This document shows positions 58,957 through 64,000 of a DNA stretch of 64,000 bases, piece by piece. Position 1 is the stretch's first letter. The number at the start of each line of letters is the position of its first letter. The notes under the pieces were generated by a model, which worked only from the letters and a program-made list of their open reading frames with translations, searched no databases and was not told the origin of the DNA. The translations under genes were made by a program, and so were the position numbers. Origin of the DNA: Limonium bicolor (lineage: Eukaryota; Streptophyta; Magnoliopsida; Caryophyllales; Plumbaginaceae); assembly GCA_023374045.1 (NCBI GenBank), contig CM041779.1:372001-436000 (forward strand). The letters are read 5' to 3'.

Positions 58957-60043
58957 CCGTAGGGATTCTAATTCCCCCGATGTTTCTCTAATCCTCTTCA
59001 CTTGTATTCTCACACCGGAGTTAACAAGGTAGGTACGTAATACGTATGGTATTCACATTTTATGTGCGCAATAACCATTATTAATCTCAGAATGTATACA
59101 TATGTTCATGTAAAACAAATTCTTTTGTGCTATGCACACCGTAGTTTATGTACTCAGTACATAAACATACGCTAAACGGTTTTTCGCTCTACCTCCCTTA
59201 AAATGGATTACGCCCACGTAATCAACATTGTATCCTTCTTGAACATAGGTTCAAGATGTTTAGGTCTCATAAAGCATTCTGGCTTCCATGCAGTCTATCT
59301 CTCATTATGATCCGATCAGAGGGTCTTAACCATATCAATAGCTTAGTCTCTGTATCAAGGATTCTTATCGGTATTTATACCAATCTCTCAACTTGGTTTG
59401 GTCTAGCCTCTAATGCTACAAGGCATTCGGTAGGTACGCCGTATATTTTATTCAACCGGAAGATGTGAGATACATCATTCCTTTTCCCGTTCACTAGGTA
59501 TATCGAACTTTTAAGGTACCGGTCTACTAGCTTCTGCTGCGCGACTCTGATAACCTTTGGGCTTAGCTTGCCCGTTTTTATCCTTTTGATGTATTGTACA
59601 TCCCTTTGCATCCTTATAATTTAGGAATATAGGTCTCTCAATGGACGCGTGTTATCTTTATTTATAAACGACCTTAATGAGTTATAGTTCATCTATCCAG
59701 TCTCTCTGGAGATCTAATGTTCATGCACTTAACGTTCTCTCAAGTGTCTAAATTGTTCTTTCTAATGACCCTTGGTCTGTAGATGATGCTTAATCTGAAG
59801 CTAATGTTTAGTGCTTATTGCCCTTTACAGTTTTCTCTAAGGTCTATAGACATATCAAATGTCTGTGCTTAATAATCTGTGCTCTTTGCACTTCATAAAG
59901 CTTAATTATTTTCCGTCCGAATGAGTTCTCTAGTTCCTCTTGTGTCGTTGATTTAACTGAGTTCGTTCTCTTCAACTGTTTGCGGTAGCTGCTCTGGTCT
60001 GAACTTGCACTACTGACTGTGGTACGGTTGAGTTGTCTGTCTA
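58957..60043 (-). mobile_element. Right piece of an old TE2/TE3-family remnant
   Basis: Read on the minus strand it matches the interior of TE2/TE3. Examples are acatgagg-type leader phrases, ttacgtgggcgtaatcc with a decayed polypurine copy (ctccctta, about 59190), tgctatgcaca (tgtgcatagca in TE2 at about 28597), and a stretch near 59870 paralleling 26600-26650. It joins 38005-38115 when TE4 is removed. No coding domain is seen. Confidence 0.6.
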
Positions 60044-60419
60044 TTTGGAAGTCCAGTCAACAGTTGACTGGACTATTTTGCTGATTGAGCCGTCTTTTTA
60101 CTATATTAATATTAATTTGTTGTAACTTTTAAAATATAAGTCCAAAATGAAAAAAAATTATATCATTGTTCACCTAAATTCAAGCTCTACAAAACAAGAC
60201 CAGACATGGATATATTTTGATAATTTTAAAATTTTATATATTTACATGTATATATGTAGATATCCACCATACTTGTTTTAAAAGTTAGTATGTCAAAAAG
60301 ATATGACCAACCACATGACTTAAAATATATCATATAATAATAATAATAATAATAATAATATAATAATAATAATAGACACCACAAAACAATAATAATACAT
60401 TACAAAATAATAACAATTT

Positions 60420-61250
60420 ATCGGTTCCGGAATTTGTTATCTAATTCATCACTTATTAGTTAATAAATCATAATACAATTTTAATGAATCATAATATAAA
60501 ATTAATGAATCATATCTTTATTTTAGTGTATCATCGCAAACATATAAAATAAATTATTACACAATAATACAATACAAACAATATTTGGTATGCATGAAAA
60601 ATACACGATTTACTATATAAGGTTTAAAATACACCATATAACAATAATAATACACTACTAAACAAAAATGATTTTCATCAGTTCTGAAGTTTGTTATCTA
60701 ATTCACCACTTATTAATTAATGAATCATAATATTAATTTTAATGAATCATAATATCAAAACTAATGAATCATATTATGATTTTAGTGTATCATCGTATAC
60801 ATGTAAAAGTAAAAATTTTAAACAATAATATAACACAAAACAATATTTGGTACGTAAGAAAATTACATGATTCGCCATATAAGGTTTAAAATACATCATA
60901 CAATAATAATAATACAGTGAAAATTAATAATGATTTTTATCGGTTTCGAAGTTTGTTATCTAATTCACCACTTATTAGTTAATGAATTATAATACCAATT
61001 TTAATGAATCATAATATCAAAATTAGTGAATTATATTATGATTAGGGCGCGTTCGTTGGTGACATTTTGGAGATTAATCCCTCTTTTTGAATTTAGCAAT
61101 CCACATGTCAATTTATTAGTGGTTGTAAGTGTAACCACACAACACATGTCAACTCATAATATGTTAACCATGGACAACTTAATTTTTCGCAGCTATACCA
61201 GCGTTTGAGGGAAAAGTCCGAATGGGCTCTTAGAGTATCATCATATACAT
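60420..61250 (+). repeat. ~250-bp AT-rich monomers inside TIR copy 1
   Basis: Three monomers share ttgttatctaattca(t/c)ca, ttaatgaatcataat and tagtgtatcatcg phrases, starting near 60430, 60690 and 60950. The third is interrupted by a small MITE. In copy 2 the same monomers are in reverse orientation, and copy 3 has them forward again. A TAA/ATA microsatellite at 60335-60372 precedes them. Confidence 0.75.
61045..61229 (+). mobile_element. Small MITE with TTA target duplication
   Basis: The 185-bp insert starts GGGCGCGTTCG and ends CGAATGGGCTC (8 of 11 paired), with TTA on both sides (61042-61044 and 61230-61232). It sits in a gatttta|gtgtatcatc phrase that is uninterrupted in the neighbouring monomers. 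TTA duplications and GGG...CCC ends fit Tourist/Harbinger MITEs. Confidence 0.6.
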
Positions 61251-61486
61251 GTAAAAATAAATTTTTTTCAAAGTTGTCAAAACATATCCATGACTGGTCT
61301 TGTTTTGAAGAGCTTGAATTTAGGTGAATAATGATATAATTTGTTTTAATTTTGGACTTATATATTAAAAGTTACAACCATTTAAAATTAATATAGTAAA
61401 AAGGCAGCCCAATCAACAAAACAGTGCAGTCAGCGGCTGACTGGGACTGCCAAATCAACATGCTGCACTCATCTTCACTCGGCCCT

Positions 61487-61537
61487 CCCGCACAATAGAA
61501 TTTGCGATTAAGAAAAGCGCGAATTCTATGCTGCGGG
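61487..61537 (+). other. Hairpin in spacer between TIR copies 1 and 2
   Basis: Arms 61487-61506 and 61518-61537 pair at 17 of 20 positions around an 11-base loop containing taagaaaag. The GC-rich stem stands out in AT-rich surroundings. The spacer (61455-61569) ends ccgcacccta...agtgattt, resembling the next spacer. Confidence 0.75.
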
Positions 61538-61569
61538 ACGTCCGCACCCTACAGTGTACACTCCAGTGA

Positions 61570-62609
61570 TTTGGCAGCCCAGTCAGCTGTTGACTGGACT
61601 GTTTTGTTGACTGGATTGTCTTTTTATTATATTAACTTTAAATGGTTCTAACTTTTAATATATAAGTCCAAAATGAAAAAAAGTTATATCATTATTCACC
61701 TAAATTCAAGCTCTTCAAAACAAGACCAGTCATGAATATATTTTGACAACTTAAAAAAATTTATTTTTACATGTATACGATGATACACTAAAATGATAAT
61801 ATGATTCATTAATTTTGTATTATGATTCATTAAATTGATATTATGATTCATTAAGTAATAAGTTGTGAATTAGATTACAAACTTCGGAACCGATAAAAAA
61901 ATCCTTATTTTGTAGTCTATTATTATTGTGTACGGTGAATTTTAAACCTTATATGACGAATCATGTCTTTTTCATACATACCAAATATTTTTTTGTGCTA
62001 TATTTTGTTTGCAATTTTTATTTTTATATGTTTACGATGATACACTAAAATGAAGATATGATTCACTAATTTTGATATTATGATTCATTAAAATTGATAT
62101 TATGATTCATTAACTAATAAGTGGTGAATTAGATAATAAACTTCGGAACCTATAAAAATTATTATTGTTTTATAGTGTATTATTTTTGTTGTATGGTGTA
62201 TTTTAAACCTCATATGGCGAATCGCGTATTTTTCATACATACCAAATATTATTTTGTGTTGTATTATTGTGTAAAATTTTTTATTCTTATATGTTTGTGA
62301 TGATACACTAAAATGAAGATATGATTCATTAATTTTGATATTATGATTCATTAAAAGTGATATTATGATACACTAAAATAATGTTATGAATCATAAGACT
62401 CATTGATATAATATGTAATTAATATAAATTTTTAAAATTCTCAAAACATATCCATGTTTGGTCTTGTTTTGAAGAGCTTGAATTTAGATGAACAATGGTA
62501 TAATTTTTTGACATTTTAGACTTATATTTTTAAAGATACAATAATTTAAAGTTAATATAATAAAAACCAGTCGAGTCAACAGCTGACTCGACTGTTGACT
62601 GGTTGCCAA
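61570..62609 (+). mobile_element. TIR element copy 2 (1040 bp), interior inverted
   Basis: The ends TTTGGCAGCCCAGTCAGCTG and ...GACTGGTTGCCAA are inverted over about 170 bases. The interior has about two and a half of the ~250-bp monomers, but in the opposite orientation to copies 1 and 3. No ORF of note. Confidence 0.65.
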
Positions 62610-62645
62610 CTCATACAGCCACACACAAAATAGACGCGGCCGCCT

Positions 62646-62702
62646 GCACCATCGCCCGTCTGTAAGAAAAGTGGTATTCGGTGAACAGACGGGAGATGGT
62701 GC
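62646..62702 (+). other. Hairpin in spacer between TIR copies 2 and 3
   Basis: Arms gcaccatcgcccgtctgt (62646-62663) and acagacgggagatggtgc (62685-62702) pair at 17 of 18 positions with a 21-base loop that also begins with (t)aagaaaag. The stem sequence is unrelated to the stem at 61487, although the flanks (gcggcc before, ccgcaccc after) correspond. Confidence 0.8.
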
Positions 62703-62738
62703 GACCACGCCGCACCCAACTTTGAACGGCTTAGTGAC

Positions 62739-64000
62739 TTGGCAGTCTAGTCAACAGTCCAGTCAGTTGCTGACTGGATTGTCTTTTGTTATATTAACTT
62801 TAAATTATTGTATCTTGTAAAATATAAGTCTAAAATGAAAAAAAATTAGACCATTATTCATCTAAATTCAAGCTCTTCAAAACAAGACCAAACATGAATA
62901 TGTTTTGAGAAGTTTAAAATTTTATATTAATTCCATGTATATACCCATATAAATATCAATGAGACTTATGATACATAACATCATTTTAGTGTATTATAAT
63001 ATCAATTTTAATGAAACATAATATCAAAATTAATGAATCATATCTTCATTTTAGTGTATCATCGTAAACATATTAAAATAAAAAAATTTAAACAATAATA
63101 CAACACAAAACAATATTTAGTATGTATAAAAAATACATAATTTACCATATAATGTTTAAAATACATCATAGAAAAATAATAATACACTACAAAACAATAA
63201 TGATTTTTTATTGGTTCCAAAGTTGACTTATGATTCCATATAAATTAAAAGTATAACATATAACAACAATAATACACTACAAAATAATAATGATCAATTA
63301 TTAGTCCGAAATTGGTATGTGATGGAGATATATAATTCACCATAAAGGTTTAACATACATCATACAAATAATAATACACCAAATAACAATAAAAATACAT
63401 CACCAAACAAATAATAATACACCACAAAACAAATAATGATTTTTTATCAGCTTCGAAGTTTGTTATCAAATTCACTACTTATTAGTTAATGAATCATAAT
63501 ATAAATTTTAATGAATCATAATATCAAAATTAATGAATCATATCATCAATTTAGTGTATCATTGTAAACATATAAATAATACACAACAAAAAAATAATGA
63601 TTTTTTATCGGTTCCGAATTTTGTTATCTAATTCACCACTTATTAGTTAATGAACCATAAATTAATTTTAAAGAATCATAATATCAAAGGTAATCAATCA
63701 TATAATCATTAGTGTATCATCGTATGTAAAAATATAAAAATAAAAAATAAATTAAACAATATACAACACTAAACAATATTTGGTATGTACGAAAAATATA
63801 TGATTCACCATATAAGTTTAACATACACATTACAACATAATAATACACTACAAAACAATAACTATTTTTTATCAGGAAATTTGTAATTTAATTCACCACT
63901 TATTAGTTATTGAATGATAATATCAATTTTAATGAATCATAATATCAACATTAATGGATCATATTATCATTTTAGTGTATCATCATACACGTGTAATTTT
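62739..64000 (+). mobile_element. TIR element copy 3, cut by window edge
   Basis: It starts TTGGCAGTCTAGTCAACAG and is co-linear with the left ends of copies 1 and 2 (caagctcttcaaaacaagacc at about 62869). It then contains at least three forward monomers with aatgaatcataatatcaa phrases. The right end is outside the window. No ORF. Confidence 0.6.

Larger units (their letters stand above)
60044..61454 (+). mobile_element. TIR element copy 1 (1411 bp), AT-rich
   Basis: The left end TTTGGAAGTCCAGTCAACAG and the right end, ...CTGACTGGGACTGCCAAA, are inverted. The inverted similarity extends about 180-200 bases, through a caagctctacaaaacaagacc segment and its complement at 61291-61311. The interior contains three direct ~250-bp monomers. 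No transposase or other ORF is present and no flanking target duplication is seen. Long TIRs recall non-autonomous Mutator-like elements; class uncertain. Confidence 0.65.

Noticed and set aside
60044..61454. Helitron interpretation of the AT-rich elements
   Set aside because: The long terminal inverted repeats argue against Helitrons, and I see no TC...CTRR ends.

Overview
The window is repeat-dense plant nuclear DNA, most likely from a flowering plant. Evidence: Ty3/gypsy protein domains, Athila-type LTR elements with the plant primer-binding site TGGCGCCGTTGCC, initiator-Met tRNA primer sites (TGGTATCAGAGC), a degenerate endogenous pararetrovirus (Caulimoviridae), and nested insertions with 5-bp target duplications. 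I see no ordinary single-copy host gene, no tRNA or rRNA gene and no CRISPR array. A 500-N assembly gap lies at 30278-30777.

Layout. (1) 1-2534, minus strand: part of a Ty3/gypsy gag-pro-pol unit cut by the window edge. In coding order it holds a Gag basic linker, two zinc knuckles, a complete AlkB-type 2-oxoglutarate/Fe(II) dioxygenase ORF, then retropepsin and the first residues of reverse transcriptase. The blocks are separated by short AT-rich stretches with GT...AG borders, all in phase 1. Gag can be joined in frame either to AlkB, which has its own stop, or directly to protease-Pol. This is the most unusual thing in the window. (2) 2535-20586: element TE1, a very large LTR retrotransposon (5' LTR 5710 bp) with about 7.2 kb of non-coding, tandem-repeat-rich interior. 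(3) 20587-30277: TE2, a LARD-like non-coding element (LTR 4412 bp) inserted in the 3' LTR of TE1; its own 3' LTR runs into the gap. (4) 30778-34814: endogenous pararetrovirus fragment with RT-RNase H, a frameshifted second ORF, an intact unrecognised 268-residue ORF and a TATA promoter, ending at a TA microsatellite. (5) 34852-38004: 3' tail and LTR of an Athila-like element, TE5. (6) 38005-38115 and 58957-60043: two halves of an old TE2/TE3-family remnant on the minus strand, split by TE4. (7) 38116-58951: TE4, an Athila-lineage element on the minus strand (TSD ttata) that keeps gag-protease but lacks RT, RNase H and integrase. TE3 (42720-55679, TSD tttac), another LARD-like element, sits inside its gag just after the zinc knuckle. 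(8) 60044-64000: three consecutive AT-rich elements with terminal inverted repeats, separated by spacers that each carry a strong hairpin.

How the parts relate. The insertions give a relative order: TE1 into the gag-AlkB unit, TE2 into TE1, TE4 into the old remnant, TE3 into TE4. Most elements here cannot make their own replication proteins and would depend on relatives elsewhere. They keep the cis-acting parts: LTRs, primer-binding sites (inside a hairpin in TE2 and TE3), polypurine tracts (a second internal copy in TE2 and TE3) and palindromic TCCG/CGGA arrays in the LTRs of four elements. Comparing LTR pairs suggests homopolymer contractions in one copy of TE1 and TE3, so some frameshifts may be assembly errors.
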